Below are positions 44,741-54,621 of a stretch of 64,000 nt of DNA, in pieces. A program made the translations under genes and the position numbers. Source of the DNA: Crocinitomicaceae bacterium (GTDB taxonomy: Bacteria; Bacteroidota; Bacteroidia; Flavobacteriales_G; Salibacteraceae). Under the pieces are notes generated by a model. The model worked only from the letters and a program-made list of their open reading frames with translations, was not told the origin of the DNA and made no database searches. How positions within the stretch are numbered: position 1 is the stretch's first letter; the number at the start of each line of letters is the position of its first letter. The stretch lies in NCBI GenBank assembly GCA_002707155.1, contig PAME01000025.1:83902-147901 (forward strand), given 5' to 3'.

Positions 44741-45292
44741 TTACTCTTTTTCGACTTGCATGTAGCTTAGTTCCAATGGAGTTTTTCTTCCGAAAATCTT
44801 CACCATTACTTTAAGCTTCTTCTTCTCTTCGTTTATCTCTTCGATAGTACCAGAGAATGAATTGAACGGACCGTCTATAACTTTCACTGTTTCACCAATG
44901 ATAAACGGTATATTCATTTCTTGATCACTTTCTGCAAGCTCGTCAACTTTTCCTAAAATTCTATTCACTTCAGTTTGTCTTAATGGCATTGGCTCTCCAC
45001 CTTTTTCACCACCAAGGAAACCGATAACATTCGGTACATTCTTTATAACATGAGGAACTTCGCCTAAAAGGCAGGCCTCAATAAGAACATATCCTGGAAA
45101 AAAGTTCCTTTCCTTGGATACTTTTTTTCCATTTCTTATTTGAAAAACTTTTTCGGTAGGAATTAAAATCTGAGCTACATAATCCGTCATTTTCATGCGG
45201 TCTACCTCCATTTCAATATATTCCTTTACCTTTTTTTCTTTCCCGCTAATTGCGCGAACAACGTACCAACGTTTTTTAATTTCTTGTGCCAT
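44741..45292 (-). CDS. nusG: transcription termination/antitermination factor NusG
   Basis: 183 residues. The N-terminal NGN domain (RWYVVRAISGKEKKVKEYIE) and C-terminal KOW domain (GETVKVIDGPFNSFSGTIEE) are clear. It binds RNA polymerase beta' and couples transcription to translation or Rho. It follows secE after 15 bases. Confidence 0.97.
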   Translation of the reverse strand: MAQEIKKRWYVVRAISGKEKKVKEYIEMEVDRMKMTDYVAQILIPTEKVFQIRNGKKVSKERNFFPGYVLIEACLLGEVPHVIKNVPNVIGFLGGEKGGEPMPLRQTEVNRILGKVDELAESDQEMNIPFIIGETVKVIDGPFNSFSGTIEEINEEKKKLKVMVKIFGRKTPLELSYMQVEKE

Positions 45293-45307
45293 GCAAAGCG
45301 CTATTGT

Positions 45308-45505
45308 TTAGTTAAAAATTTTGGTATAAATCAAATCCATCAATTGACCAAAACCTAAATCCATAATATAGATCACAACAGCAAATATGAACGTTGCAAA
45401 AAGAACCACCACAGCACTATTCTGTAGATTCTTCCACGTTGGCCAACTTACCTTATGAACCATCTCGTCATAAGTTTCTCTCATATATGCCTTTACATCT
45501 GCCAT
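45308..45505 (-). CDS. secE: preprotein translocase subunit SecE
   Basis: 65 residues, the short single-helix form. An amphipathic N-terminal part (YMRETYDEMVHKVSWPTWKN) is followed by one membrane helix (SAVVVLFATFIFAVVIYIMD). It stabilises SecY in the inner membrane. It lies between tRNA-Trp and nusG. Confidence 0.95.
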   Translation of the reverse strand: MADVKAYMRETYDEMVHKVSWPTWKNLQNSAVVVLFATFIFAVVIYIMDLGFGQLMDLIYTKIFN

Positions 45506-45524
45506 TTCTTTACTTCTTTACTTG

Positions 45525-45597
45525 CACGGGTGGTAGGGATCGAACCCACGACCTTTGGTTTTGGAGACCACTGCTCTACCAGCTGAGCTACACCCGT
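45525..45597 (-). tRNA. tRNA-Trp (anticodon CCA)
   Basis: Acceptor ACGGGTG/CACCCGT, anticodon loop CTCCAAA, T arm with GGTTCGATCC. 73 bases, no encoded CCA. It lies between tuf and secE. Confidence 0.95.
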
Positions 45598-45690
45598 AGA
45601 TAAGCGTTAACCGATAATTTTATCTTAGAACTCCATTGTTCTAACCCTCATCAAAATGAAGGCGCAACACCCATATTTATAAAACAAATG

Positions 45691-45720
45691 AAAGGTATCA
45701 CGCAAGAGCGTGACACCTTT
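45691..45720 (-). terminator. hairpin after tuf
   Basis: AAAGGTATCACGC and GCGTGACACCTTT pair (one G-T) with a four-base loop between tuf and tRNA-Trp. The T-run after it is short, so termination may be partial. Confidence 0.6.
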
Positions 45721-45750
45721 CTCTATTTTTATTTCAAAAAGAACGAATCC

Positions 45751-46938
45751 TTATTCAATGATATCAGTAACCTGTCCAGCACCTACCGTTCTACCACCTT
45801 CACGAATCGCAAATTTCAATCCTTTATTTAAAGCAACTGCCGCAATAAGATTAACCTCTATAGTAAGGTTATCTCCCGGAAGCACCATTTCACGATCTTT
45901 TGGAAGCACGATTTCTCCTGTAACATCTGTAGTTCTCAAGTAAAATTGAGGACGATAGTTATTATGGAATGGAGTATGACGTCCACCTTCTTCTTTCTTC
46001 AAAACATAAATTTCTGCTTTAAATTTCGTATGAGGTGTAACTGAACCTGGCTTGGCGATTACCATACCACGTTTGATAGCTTCTTTTTCAATTCCTCTTA
46101 AAAGAAGACCAACATTATCTCCTGCTTCGCCTCTATCCAAAATTTTACGGAACATCTCAACACCAGTAACAACTGATTTCATTTTTTCAGCTCCGAATCC
46201 AATGATATCGACTTCTTCTCCAGAGTTAATAACACCTGTTTCAATTCTACCAGTAGCAACTGTTCCACGTCCTGTAATCGAGAATACATCCTCAACAGGC
46301 ATCAAGAAATCCTTATCTACCTCACGAGGTGGTTGCTCGATCCAAGTATCAACAGCATCCATTAGCTCCATAACTTTATCTTGCCATTCAGCTTTTCCTT
46401 CTAATGCGCCTAGAGCAGAACCTTGAATAATTGGAGTATTATCTCCGTCGTACTCATAAAAATCAAGTAATTCTCTGATTTCCATTTCAACTAACTCAAG
46501 AAGTTCGTCATCATCAACCATATCCACTTTATTCATGAATACAACTAATCTTGGAACGCCTACCTGACGAGCTAAAAGAATGTGCTCGCGAGTCTGAGGC
46601 ATAGGACCATCAGTAGAAGCAACAACCAAAATAGCACCATCCATTTGGGCAGCACCAGTAACCATGTTCTTAACATAATCCGCGTGACCTGGACAATCTA
46701 CGTGAGCGTAGTGTCTGTTTTCGGTTTGGTATTCAACATGCGAAGTATTAATAGTAATACCTCTTTCTTTCTCTTCAGGAGCGTTATCAATTGATGCGAA
46801 ATCCCGAATTTCTGACAATCCTTTGTCAGATAACGTTTTAGTGATCGCTGCCGTCAATGTAGTTTTACCATGATCAACGTGACCAATAGTACCAACATTT
46901 AAATGCGGTTTCGAACGATCGAATTTTTCCTTAGCCAT
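45751..46938 (-). CDS. tuf: elongation factor Tu
   Basis: 395 residues. G1 [10 protein letters not shown], switch region with [13 protein letters not shown]3 [11 protein letters not shown]4 NKVDMVDD; domains 2 and 3 are complete ([43 protein letters not shown]). It delivers aminoacyl-tRNA to the ribosome. Four tRNA genes precede it, as in the E. coli tufB operon. Confidence 0.98.
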   Translation of the reverse strand: MAKEKFDRSKPHLNVGTIGHVDHGKTTLTAAITKTLSDKGLSEIRDFASIDNAPEEKERGITINTSHVEYQTENRHYAHVDCPGHADYVKNMVTGAAQMDGAILVVASTDGPMPQTREHILLARQVGVPRLVVFMNKVDMVDDDELLELVEMEIRELLDFYEYDGDNTPIIQGSALGALEGKAEWQDKVMELMDAVDTWIEQPPREVDKDFLMPVEDVFSITGRGTVATGRIETGVINSGEEVDIIGFGAEKMKSVVTGVEMFRKILDRGEAGDNVGLLLRGIEKEAIKRGMVIAKPGSVTPHTKFKAEIYVLKKEEGGRHTPFHNNYRPQFYLRTTDVTGEIVLPKDREMVLPGDNLTIEVNLIAAVALNKGLKFAIREGGRTVGAGQVTDIIE

Positions 46939-47007
46939 AGCTATTTAATTTACGAGTTGTTATTTGAGTTCAATAATATATATACTACAATCTTTATTCT
47001 AAACCAG

Positions 47008-47079
47008 AGCCAATGACGAGAATTGAACTCGTGACCTCTTCCTTACCAAGGAAGCGCTCTACCCCTGAGCTACACCGGC
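47008..47079 (-). tRNA. tRNA-Thr (anticodon GGT)
   Basis: Acceptor GCCGGTG/CATTGGC with two G-T pairs, anticodon stem CTTCC/GGAAG with loop TTGGTAA, T arm with GTTCAATTC. 72 bases, directly upstream of tuf. Confidence 0.94.
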
Positions 47080-47087
47080 TAAAAAAG

Positions 47088-47160
47088 AGCGGAAGACGAG
47101 ATTCGAACTCGCGACCCTCAGCTTGGAAGGCTGATGCTCTACCAACTGAGCTACTTCCGC
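47088..47160 (-). tRNA. tRNA-Gly (anticodon TCC)
   Basis: Acceptor GCGGAAG/CTTCCGC, anticodon stem TCAGC/GCTGA with loop CTTCCAA, T arm GCGAG-TTCGAAT-CTCGT. 73 bases. Confidence 0.95.
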
Positions 47161-47195
47161 TTTTAGTTATCCACTGAGCCATCAGAGGACTTTGG

Positions 47196-47276
47196 TGGGG
47201 AGAGAAGGATTCGAACCTTCGAAGCTTTCGCAACAGATTTACAGTCTGCCCCATTTGGCCGCTCTGGAATCTCCCC
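47196..47276 (-). tRNA. tRNA-Tyr (anticodon GTA)
   Basis: Acceptor GGGGAGA/TCTCCCC, anticodon loop CTGTAAA, long variable arm (GCGAAAGC) typical of tRNA-Tyr, T arm GAAGG-TTCGAAT-CCTTC. 81 bases. Confidence 0.95.
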
Positions 47277-47283
47277 ATCAAGG

Positions 47284-47357
47284 AGCCGGTGGAGGGATTC
47301 GAACCCCCGACATGCTGATTACAAATCAGCTGCTCTGGCCAACTGAGCTACACCGGC
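47284..47357 (-). tRNA. tRNA-Thr (anticodon TGT)
   Basis: Acceptor GCCGGTG/CACCGGC, anticodon stem GCTGA/TCAGC with loop TTTGTAA, T arm with GGTTCGAATCC. 74 bases; first gene of the tRNA-tuf unit. Confidence 0.95.
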
Positions 47358-47417
47358 AATATTCTTACAAAAAAAGAACAAACCCCATACAACCTTAAAG
47401 GCCGCAAAAAGGGTCTG

Positions 47418-47446
47418 CAAATGTAAAAAAGAAAAACGTTCAACAA
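47418..47446 (-). promoter_or_regulatory. promoter of the tRNA-tuf transcription unit
   Basis: TACATTTG (47418-47425, minus strand) is a perfect -7 box. A TTG at 47444-47446 lies 18 bases upstream, close to the usual 19-21 spacing. Transcription would enter the tRNA-Thr(TGT) gene about 60 bases later. Confidence 0.55.
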
Positions 47447-47456
47447 TGAACGTTTT
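47433..47456 (-). terminator. terminator downstream of hpf
   Basis: AAAACGTTCA and TGAACGTTTT form a perfect 10-bp stem with a four-base loop, followed on the minus strand by TTTTTCTTTTTT. It overlaps the -33 side of the tRNA-tuf promoter. Confidence 0.75.
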
Positions 47457-47530
47457 AAAAAAAATTTAAATGATTTTTTAGGAAGGTTTATTTTAGTCCT
47501 TAGTCAAGCAATTATGACATTAAAAAGAGG

Positions 47531-47830
47531 CTAAACTTGTCTCTTTTTTTCTTTGTATTTCTTTACCTGCCTCCTTAACGCCTCAACAGCTAGGTCAGTT
47601 GACTCTTCGAAAGACTTGCATTGTTTCTTCACAAATAAATCGCCTCCAGGAACCAATAATTTAATTTCTGTGATTTTGTTTTGGTTATCATCAGCGTTAT
47701 CCAATTTCAAAAACACCTCTCCTTCAATAATATTATCAAAATATTGATCCAATTTATCTAGGCGTTTGACTATAAACGTTTCCAATTTACTATCAGCATC
47801 GAAATGGATTGAATGAATTTTTACTTTCAT
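47531..47830 (-). CDS. hpf: ribosome hibernation promoting factor (short form)
   Basis: 99 residues with the RaiA/HPF beta-alpha-beta pattern: MKVKIHSIHFDADSKLETFI, KLDQYFDNIIEGEVFLKLD, and C-terminal helix with EALRRQVKKYKEKK. It binds the 30S subunit in stationary phase. No long-form C-terminal dimerisation domain. It follows the recombinase gene by 14 bases. Confidence 0.9.
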   Translation of the reverse strand: MKVKIHSIHFDADSKLETFIVKRLDKLDQYFDNIIEGEVFLKLDNADDNQNKITEIKLLVPGGDLFVKKQCKSFEESTDLAVEALRRQVKKYKEKKRQV

Positions 47831-47844
47831 ATTTCCTCCTTGTT

Positions 47845-48726
47845 TTATGCTCTAGGGTGAGCTTGTTTATAAATGTTTTTTAGTTTTTCAAATGTGTTGT
47901 GGGTGTAGATTTGAGTTGCGCTCAAATTAGCGTGTCCTAAGAGTTCTTTAACAGCATTTAGGTCTGCTCCATTATTTAACACATGTGTTGCGAATGTATG
48001 TCTAAGAACGTGAGGACTTTTCTTGTCCATCGTTGTTACAGTTGACAAGGTAGAATTTATTGATCGGTAAATCAATTTTGGATATGATTTTTTTCCAGAA
48101 TTTGTAATAATTATAAATTCTGATTTTAACCCAAGATCCTGTTTTAAATGTTGAAATTCTGCGACCAACGAAATCAAATTATTTGAAATTGGAATCAAGC
48201 GTTCCTTATTTCGTTTACCCAAAACTCTCAATTGGCATTGGGAGGCATCAATATCTGTGTGTTTTAATCCAATTAATTCTGCTTGACGCATTCCTGTTGC
48301 ATAAAGCAATTCAAATATTAAAAAGTCTCTTGATTGCTCAAAGCTACTCTCCTTTTCACTGTTAGAATTACTGAGACTCTCAATAGCCTTCTCCTCAACA
48401 AACTCTGGCAAACGTTTACTCATTTTAGGACCTAAAATATGCTTGCAGGGATTCTTGTCTAAATTGCCATCCTTAATTTCGAACTTGTAAAAACCTCTAA
48501 GTGAAGATAATTTACGATTTACGGAACGGGGCAAAACGTTAGACTCAATTAATGAGGCCATCCAGCTTCTCACCATTTGAGGCGAAGCTTCATTTAGCAA
48601 ATGCTGATCAAACTCCTCTATTAAAAAAATTTGAAACGACTTAATATCAGCCGTATAGGCAACAATAGTGTGTGGAGAAATTCTTTTCTCAGTTGTTAAA
48701 TATTGAAGGTAATTATCAAGGGCCAT
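47845..48726 (-). CDS. xerC: XerC/XerD-type tyrosine recombinase
   Basis: 293 residues, the size of XerC/D. An N-terminal SAM-like domain (YLQYLTTEKRISPHTIVAYT) and a catalytic domain with Arg in ATGMRQAEL, Lys on LRVLGKRNKERLIPI, HxxR in HVLRHTFATH, His in LLGHANLSATQIYTH and its terminal Tyr. It probably resolves chromosome dimers at dif. It sits between rpsU and hpf, as in many Bacteroidota. C versus D cannot be decided from sequence. Confidence 0.9.
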   Translation of the reverse strand: MALDNYLQYLTTEKRISPHTIVAYTADIKSFQIFLIEEFDQHLLNEASPQMVRSWMASLIESNVLPRSVNRKLSSLRGFYKFEIKDGNLDKNPCKHILGPKMSKRLPEFVEEKAIESLSNSNSEKESSFEQSRDFLIFELLYATGMRQAELIGLKHTDIDASQCQLRVLGKRNKERLIPISNNLISLVAEFQHLKQDLGLKSEFIIITNSGKKSYPKLIYRSINSTLSTVTTMDKKSPHVLRHTFATHVLNNGADLNAVKELLGHANLSATQIYTHNTFEKLKNIYKQAHPRA

Positions 48727-48795
48727 AAAACAAAACAGGTCATAAATTTAAAAATCTATGACCTGCAAGTTACAAAATATGGTGTTAAAGTATTT

Positions 48796-48987
48796 CTACT
48801 CTTCTGCATTTTTCATTTGCTCCTTATAGATAGCTTTTAATAACTGCTCTCTATTTCTAACAGAAGGCTTCGTGAATTTTTGACGATCACGCAACTCTCT
48901 CATTGCACCAGTACGCTCGAATTTCTTCTTGTACTTTTTTACTGCTCGATCAATGTTTTCGCCTTCTTTTATTGGAATAATCAACAT
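48796..48987 (-). CDS. rpsU: ribosomal protein S21
   Basis: 63 residues: MLIIPIKEGENIDRAVKKYK followed by the basic FERTGAMRELRDRQKFTKPS. Typical S21, part of the 30S platform near the anti-Shine-Dalgarno region. It leads the rpsU-xerC-hpf group. Confidence 0.96.
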   Translation of the reverse strand: MLIIPIKEGENIDRAVKKYKKKFERTGAMRELRDRQKFTKPSVRNREQLLKAIYKEQMKNAEE

Positions 48988-49051
48988 AATTCACTCTATT
49001 TTTTAATACTAGGCTGCAAAATTAATATTAGTTTCTAATTGCGCAACACTT

Positions 49052-50191
49052 TTATTTTAATATTTCTCTGGCAATTACCAGTTTTTGAATTTCACTTGTA
49101 CCTTCCCCTATAGTGCAAAGTTTACTATCTCGGTAGAATTTTTCAACAGGGAAATCTTTTGTATACCCGTAACCTCCAAATATTTGAACAGCCTCAGTGC
49201 TTACTCTAACACAAACTTCAGATGCATAGTACTTGGCATAAGCTGATTCTTTTGTAATCTTCTTACCTTTGTTTTTTAAATCACCTGCTTGGAGAATTAA
49301 TAATTCTGAAGCCTCAATTTCGGTCGCCATATCAGCCAATTTAAAACCAATAGCTTGGAATTCAGAGATTGGTTTACCAAATTGCTCTCTTTCTTTAGAA
49401 TATTTGACTGAAGCCTCAAAAGCGCCTTTGGCGATACCTAGTGAAAGAGCCGCGATAGAAATTCTTCCACCGTCTAAAACTTTCATTGCTTGAACAAATC
49501 CGGCCCCAACTTCACCCAAAACATTTTCTTTTGGAACTTTACAATCTTGGAAAATCATTTCAGTAGTCTCAGAAGCTCGCATTCCTAACTTTCTCTCTTT
49601 TTTACCCGCAGAAAAACCTTCTAATCCGCGCTCTACAACAAACGCAGTCATGCCATGTGAATCGCCTTTTTCTCCTGTTCTTACAATTACAACAGCAACA
49701 TTTCCCGATTTTCCATGCGTAATAAAATTCTTAGAACCATTGAGCAAGTAATGATCACCCTTATCAACGGCAACCGTATTCATTCCTCCAGCATCAGAGC
49801 CTGTATTTTGTTCAGTAAGCCCCCATGCACCAATCCACTCGCCAGTTGCAAGTTTTGGCAAGTATTTCTTTTTCTGTTCTTCATTTCCAAAGTACATTAT
49901 ATGCCCAGTACACAATGAATTATGAGCAGCAACACTTAAACCTATTGAACCGCAAACTTTAGCTATTTCAGATAATACCGTTATGTACTCCATATAACCA
50001 AATCCGCTGCCTCCATAATCGGTTGGAACTAACACACCCATTAACCCTAAATCACCTAATTTGTGAAATAAATCCAAAGGAAACTCTTCCGCTTCGTCCC
50101 AGGTCATAATATTTGGGCGAATTTCTTTTTCTGCAAAGTCACGAACCATGTCGCGAATCATTAGTTGGTTTTCCGTTACTTCAAAATTCAT
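49052..50191 (-). CDS. acyl-CoA dehydrogenase
   Basis: 379 residues, the usual size. The FAD/substrate motifs are present: [27 protein letters not shown], the second signature [20 protein letters not shown], and a likely catalytic Glu in [12 protein letters not shown]. It oxidises acyl-CoA to enoyl-CoA, giving electrons to an electron-transfer flavoprotein. It follows apt after ten bases; chain-length preference is not readable. Confidence 0.93.
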   Translation of the reverse strand: MNFEVTENQLMIRDMVRDFAEKEIRPNIMTWDEAEEFPLDLFHKLGDLGLMGVLVPTDYGGSGFGYMEYITVLSEIAKVCGSIGLSVAAHNSLCTGHIMYFGNEEQKKKYLPKLATGEWIGAWGLTEQNTGSDAGGMNTVAVDKGDHYLLNGSKNFITHGKSGNVAVVIVRTGEKGDSHGMTAFVVERGLEGFSAGKKERKLGMRASETTEMIFQDCKVPKENVLGEVGAGFVQAMKVLDGGRISIAALSLGIAKGAFEASVKYSKEREQFGKPISEFQAIGFKLADMATEIEASELLILQAGDLKNKGKKITKESAYAKYYASEVCVRVSTEAVQIFGGYGYTKDFPVEKFYRDSKLCTIGEGTSEIQKLVIAREILK

Positions 50192-50201
50192 AATACTTAA
50201 A

Positions 50202-50729
50202 TTAATATGCTTTTATGCTATATATATTTTTTGAATAATCATTTAAGACATCAACTCCTTGAAGCTCCTCCAGTTCTATTAAAAACGCAAACCCTGCTAC
50301 TTTTCCCCCTGATTGCTTTACTAATTCAGCTGCTGCCTTTGCGGTTCCCCCTGTGGCTAATAAATCATCATGAACCAAAACATTACTACCAGGTTTAATA
50401 GCGTCAACATGCATTTCAATTTCAGATGAACCATATTCCAAATCGTACTTGAAAGAAATTGTTTTATAAGGTAACTTCCCTTTTTTTCTTACTGTAACAA
50501 ATGGTACTCCGAAGAGTTGAGCTATTAACATTCCAAAAAGAAAACCTCTTGACTCTACTCCCACAATTGCATCAATATGAGATCCGGAAAATTGCTCGTA
50601 AAAATCTTGTGTGATTTTTTTACAAAGATTTGCATCCATTAAAACTGGAGTAATGTCTTTAAAGTTAATTCCTTTTTTCGGGAAATCTGGAATAGTACGT
50701 ATTGCTCTATCTAATTCTTCTGCAATCAT
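50202..50729 (-). CDS. apt: adenine phosphoribosyltransferase
   Basis: 175 residues. Landmarks: [20 protein letters not shown] at the N-terminus, [10 protein letters not shown], and the PRPP loop [17 protein letters not shown]. It salvages adenine to AMP. It abuts the HhH gene without a gap, and acyl-CoA dehydrogenase follows. Confidence 0.96.
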   Translation of the reverse strand: MIAEELDRAIRTIPDFPKKGINFKDITPVLMDANLCKKITQDFYEQFSGSHIDAIVGVESRGFLFGMLIAQLFGVPFVTVRKKGKLPYKTISFKYDLEYGSSEIEMHVDAIKPGSNVLVHDDLLATGGTAKAAAELVKQSGGKVAGFAFLIELEELQGVDVLNDYSKNIYSIKAY

Positions 50730-51890
50730 TTATTCGAATATGAGATAATGCCCAACTTTATCAATAAAATAATCAGGCAAAGGGTCTACCTTTTTTAAGT
50801 CCTGCAAATAAATGAATTTTCCTTGCTCATTTCTATAATCAAATAAAAGTTTAGTTTCATAATAATCAAAATAGGGATGAGTCAGCATTTCCTTGAAGCT
50901 ACAAGTGTTAATATTGATCTTTTTTATAACAGTGGTATCCACCAAGAAACCCTCAAAGAGGTTATCCAAAGTCTCTTTTCGTATACCTTTTACCTCATAA
51001 AGCTGATCTGCTGAATAAAATCCACCTAGTTGATTTCTGTATTGAACAATTCTACTTGCCGAGTACGCCCCTATGCCATATAGAGCTTCTAAATCAGAAG
51101 TATCTGCAGTATTTAGCTCTATTTCTTTAACTTCCCAAACGCGCTCTGGCTTTTTTGCACGAAAATCATTGGGGTGGGATTTGGAGTATCCAGAATCTAT
51201 TTCAATATACTTTGCATACTTGCTATGGTCAGAGTTATCATAAAGATACAATTCCAGTAAATCTTCAGGCGTTTGAAAGAATTTAATCTTTTCACGAAAT
51301 TTAATTAGCGAAGTCGCTTGACTCGAATAAAAACCCAGTAAAATCAGACTGTCGTAGGAAATTTTATTAGGGTCAAACGCAAACTTAAGCTCAGCAATTT
51401 CATCGTCAAATGGTTCCTGCCTTTTCTCAGCAGCTGTTGTCAAATAGACAGAGTCCTCTTCAACCTGAATCTCCTTAATATTCAAATAAGGTCTTATTTG
51501 CCGGTATTTAAAACTATCAATGATGAAAATATTTTGGACCTGATCTGTTGAGCGAAATGCACCTCCAATAGCATCTTTGTAATTTAGGATTACTGAAACT
51601 TGACGTTTCGAAAAGCCTAACTGCATCCAGTCTGAAGTGTCAGCTGCATTAACCTCTATAGCATTCGGAGTAAAAATTTTTTCTTTAACAGGTTTTGGTC
51701 GGGCGGCAATTAAGCTGTCTAATTGAGAAGTGTCAATTTTGGGTGCTTTAACCCAAAAACTCAATGAATAATTTAAAAGTAGAACCAATACAATTAGAGT
51801 CCCAAAACAAAGAACACCTCTTCGTTCGTGTTTGAAAACATCAAACAATTCAATAAAGTGATCAGTTAGGTTGAACTTTTTTCGAGCCAC
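50730..51890 (-). CDS. membrane-anchored helix-hairpin-helix protein (ComEA-like)
   Basis: 386 residues. One membrane helix near the N-terminus (VLCFGTLIVLVLLLNYSLSF), then at least three HhH/ComEA-like units: NAADTSDWMQLGFSKRQVS, LNTADTSDLEALYGIGAYSA, and ININTCSFKEMLTHPYFDY. Related proteins bind DNA in uptake; here the protein is larger than ComEA and its role is open. It lies between the AGCS symporter (three-base gap) and apt. Confidence 0.85.
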   Translation of the reverse strand: MARKKFNLTDHFIELFDVFKHERRGVLCFGTLIVLVLLLNYSLSFWVKAPKIDTSQLDSLIAARPKPVKEKIFTPNAIEVNAADTSDWMQLGFSKRQVSVILNYKDAIGGAFRSTDQVQNIFIIDSFKYRQIRPYLNIKEIQVEEDSVYLTTAAEKRQEPFDDEIAELKFAFDPNKISYDSLILLGFYSSQATSLIKFREKIKFFQTPEDLLELYLYDNSDHSKYAKYIEIDSGYSKSHPNDFRAKKPERVWEVKEIELNTADTSDLEALYGIGAYSASRIVQYRNQLGGFYSADQLYEVKGIRKETLDNLFEGFLVDTTVIKKININTCSFKEMLTHPYFDYYETKLLFDYRNEQGKFIYLQDLKKVDPLPDYFIDKVGHYLIFE

Positions 51891-51893
51891 TAT

Positions 51894-53534
51894 CTACTTA
51901 TACCTTTTAATCTCTCCTGATTTAAGTCTTTTAAAGTAACTAATCATGTCTTTCCTTACTTCTCCTGACAAAAGCACTAATCCTAAGACATTAGGAAATG
52001 CCATTCCAAGTATCATCATATCTGAAAAGTCTAATACAGCTCCCAAACTACTTGAAGTACCTACCACAATAAAAAACAAGAAGATTAATTTGTAAATGAT
52101 TCTAGTTGTATTATTTCTGCCAAACAAGAAGGTAAAAGCTTTTTGACCATAATAAGACCACGATATCATTGTAGAAAACGCAAATAGGAATATTGCAACA
52201 ATTAAAACATATCTGAACCAAGGAAAAACACTTTGAAAAGCTGCAGAAGTAAGCGCAGCACCTTCTAAACCTTGCTGATCAGAACCATACCCCGTAAAGA
52301 TGAGAACCAGTGCTGTAATGGTACAAACAACAACAGTATCAATAAACGGCTCTAATAAAGCTACAATACCTTCACTAACAGGCTCATTGGTTTTAGAAGC
52401 AGAATGAGCAATAGATGCTGAACCAACGCCTGCTTCATTTGAAAATGCTGCTCTTTGAAACCCAACTACCAAAACTCCAATAAATCCACCCTTTAAAGCT
52501 TCTGGTGATAAAGCTCCAAAAACGATAGAACTTACTGCATCTCCAATGTTATGAATATTCATAAAGATAATAATCAAAGAAAACAAAAGGTATAAACCCG
52601 TCATAAAAGGGACTATTTTATCGGTAACTTTTGCAATACTTTTAATACCTCCAATGATTACTATCCCAACAAGAATGGCTAATATGAATCCAAAGAATAC
52701 ACCATGATCAGCTAACGAAGGAAACTCAGAACTCAGTTGAGCAAATGCTTGGTTTGCTTGAAACATGTTTCCGCCACCGAAAGAGCCTCCTATGCATAAA
52801 ATGGCAAATAACACAGCTAATACCTTGCCCAATCTAGGCATATTTCTTTTTGCCAACGCATTTTTAAGATAATACATTGGACCACCGGAAACATTGCCCT
52901 TTTCATCAATTATGCGGTACTTTACACCTAATGTACACTCAGTAAATTTCGAGGCCATACCAAGTAAACCAGCAAGTATCATCCAAAAAGTAGCTCCTGG
53001 ACCACCTAAAGTAATTGCTACTGCAACTCCAGCAATGTTTCCTAAACCAACTGTTGCCGATAAAGCCGTAGCTAACGCTTGGAAATGAGACACTTCTCCG
53101 TCTCCTTTAGCATTTGGATCTGTATACTTTCCTTGAACCAATTGAAGCGCATGCTTAGCTCCACGAAAATTTATAAACTTCATTCTAATCGTGAAGAAGA
53201 TTGCGCCAAAAACAAGCCAAATAACCACTAAAGGAATTTTCTTTTCTAAAGGTTTTCCAGCAGAATCATAAAGTTGATTTCCAGCTTCATCTCTTATTGC
53301 CGGATCGTAAAGGTTTAGCGCCTTAAAAGGATCAAAAAATAAAACACTTGAAAGTGGGTTTACCAAATAGCGCCTAAAAAATGCATCGATTTTTTCTTCA
53401 GCACTAATTTCTTGACTTTGCACGGCCTCAATATCTGCTGGACTATTTGCTCCATCTTGACCCAAGGTTTCGGTTGAGAAGAGAAATACGAACACAACCA
53501 ATAACCCGAATAAAAGCCTTTTATATTCCATCAT
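51894..53534 (-). CDS. AGCS-family sodium:amino-acid (alanine) symporter
   Basis: 546 residues with about ten to eleven membrane helices and the AGCS signature ([51 protein letters not shown]). An N-terminal hydrophobic stretch followed by a polar loop (about 30-80) is longer than in the minimal family. It imports alanine or glycine with Na+. Start of the four-gene group to acyl-CoA dehydrogenase. Confidence 0.92.
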   Translation of the reverse strand: MMEYKRLLFGLLVVFVFLFSTETLGQDGANSPADIEAVQSQEISAEEKIDAFFRRYLVNPLSSVLFFDPFKALNLYDPAIRDEAGNQLYDSAGKPLEKKIPLVVIWLVFGAIFFTIRMKFINFRGAKHALQLVQGKYTDPNAKGDGEVSHFQALATALSATVGLGNIAGVAVAITLGGPGATFWMILAGLLGMASKFTECTLGVKYRIIDEKGNVSGGPMYYLKNALAKRNMPRLGKVLAVLFAILCIGGSFGGGNMFQANQAFAQLSSEFPSLADHGVFFGFILAILVGIVIIGGIKSIAKVTDKIVPFMTGLYLLFSLIIIFMNIHNIGDAVSSIVFGALSPEALKGGFIGVLVVGFQRAAFSNEAGVGSASIAHSASKTNEPVSEGIVALLEPFIDTVVVCTITALVLIFTGYGSDQQGLEGAALTSAAFQSVFPWFRYVLIVAIFLFAFSTMISWSYYGQKAFTFLFGRNNTTRIIYKLIFLFFIVVGTSSSLGAVLDFSDMMILGMAFPNVLGLVLLSGEVRKDMISYFKRLKSGEIKRYK

Positions 53535-53598
53535 AAAAATTAAGTAAGCATCAAATATAGAAGAAATGAAGGGCTAGGCAAAGTAGCGCATTTGAAAG

Positions 53599-54618
53599 TT
53601 ATGCCAATCCAAATTTTTTACGCAACAACCCAGTATGCTCTTTTTGACCTAAAATAAAGATTTTATCTCCATTTTCTATGACCACGTTACGCTTAGGGTT
53701 TAGAGCATAACCTTTTCCTTTAGCTTTCTTTATTCCAATAATTCTTACAAGGCAATTCTCAATATTCTCAAGGTCTGACACTAAGATTTGTTTTTCATTC
53801 TGAGCAGTGACAATAAGTTCTTCTAGATTTACTGTATCATCGCTTGAAAGGGAAAGTTTGTCTAAAAATTCATTTACATCTGGGGTAGTAACTAATGCGG
53901 CCATATGATTTCCTCCTACTCGATCTGGCATAATGACATTATTAGCGCCTGCAAACCTTAACTTAGCTTCTGTTTTAGGATTAGTAGCACGGCTAATTAT
54001 GGTAAGATTTGGATTTAATTGCCTTGCAGTAAGCACAACAAACACATTATCAGCGTCACTTGGAAGTGTTGTAATTATTGCCTTTGCTTGCTCGATACCT
54101 GCTTTCAAAAAGTTACTTTCATCTATAGCGTCAGCCTCTAAGTAAAGCATATTCTTGGCTTCCTTAAGACTTTCAAGTTTTGCAGAATCTTTTTCCAGCA
54201 CAACAAAAGGAAGATTGTGAGTGATAAGGTGCTGAGCTGCTGACTCTCCATTGTTTCCATAACCACAAATAATTACATGGTTCTTTAGCTTTTGAATTTC
54301 TTGTTCCAATCTGTAATTTTTAAAATAATACCTATACTTCCCACTTAGAATTCCAACACCAATGGAACTCGCTGCATATGCGAAAGTACCAAAACTAGAT
54401 AGTATCAAAAATGATGTAAATAACTTCCCTGAATCAGATAATGGCTGAACTTCTTTATACCCAACAGTAGACACAGTAATTAGGGTCATATAGAATGCAT
54501 CCAGCAATACATAATCTTCGAAATACATGTATCCTAGAATTCCAAAAACAAGAATACCAGCTAAGATAATTATTGATAAATAAAAACTTTTGAAATAGGT
54601 AAGTGTCTGCCTAAACAT
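53599..54618 (-). CDS. two-helix potassium channel with TrkA domains
   Basis: 339 residues. Two membrane helices flank a pore loop (VSTVGYKEVQPLS), then an RCK/TrkA-N domain (HVIICGYGNNGESAAQHLI, VLEKDSAKLESL, EADAIDESNFLKAGI) and a TrkA-C domain. The TVGYG selectivity filter is TVGYK here: Lys replaces the last Gly, which is odd for a K+ channel. The fold otherwise fits ligand-gated K+ channels. It ends the purM-to-channel operon. Confidence 0.88.
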   Translation of the reverse strand: MFRQTLTYFKSFYLSIIILAGILVFGILGYMYFEDYVLLDAFYMTLITVSTVGYKEVQPLSDSGKLFTSFLILSSFGTFAYAASSIGVGILSGKYRYYFKNYRLEQEIQKLKNHVIICGYGNNGESAAQHLITHNLPFVVLEKDSAKLESLKEAKNMLYLEADAIDESNFLKAGIEQAKAIITTLPSDADNVFVVLTARQLNPNLTIISRATNPKTEAKLRFAGANNVIMPDRVGGNHMAALVTTPDVNEFLDKLSLSSDDTVNLEELIVTAQNEKQILVSDLENIENCLVRIIGIKKAKGKGYALNPKRNVVIENGDKIFILGQKEHTGLLRKKFGLA

Positions 54619-54621
54619 TAG

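Noticed and set aside
45394..45603. Plus-strand ORF across tRNA-Trp and secE
   Set aside because: It overlaps the tRNA and secE on the other strand and has no protein features.
46994..47398. Two ORFs of 95 and 68 codons over the tRNA cluster
   Set aside because: They run through four tRNA genes that fold as normal cloverleaves; the translations are the familiar spurious tRNA readings.
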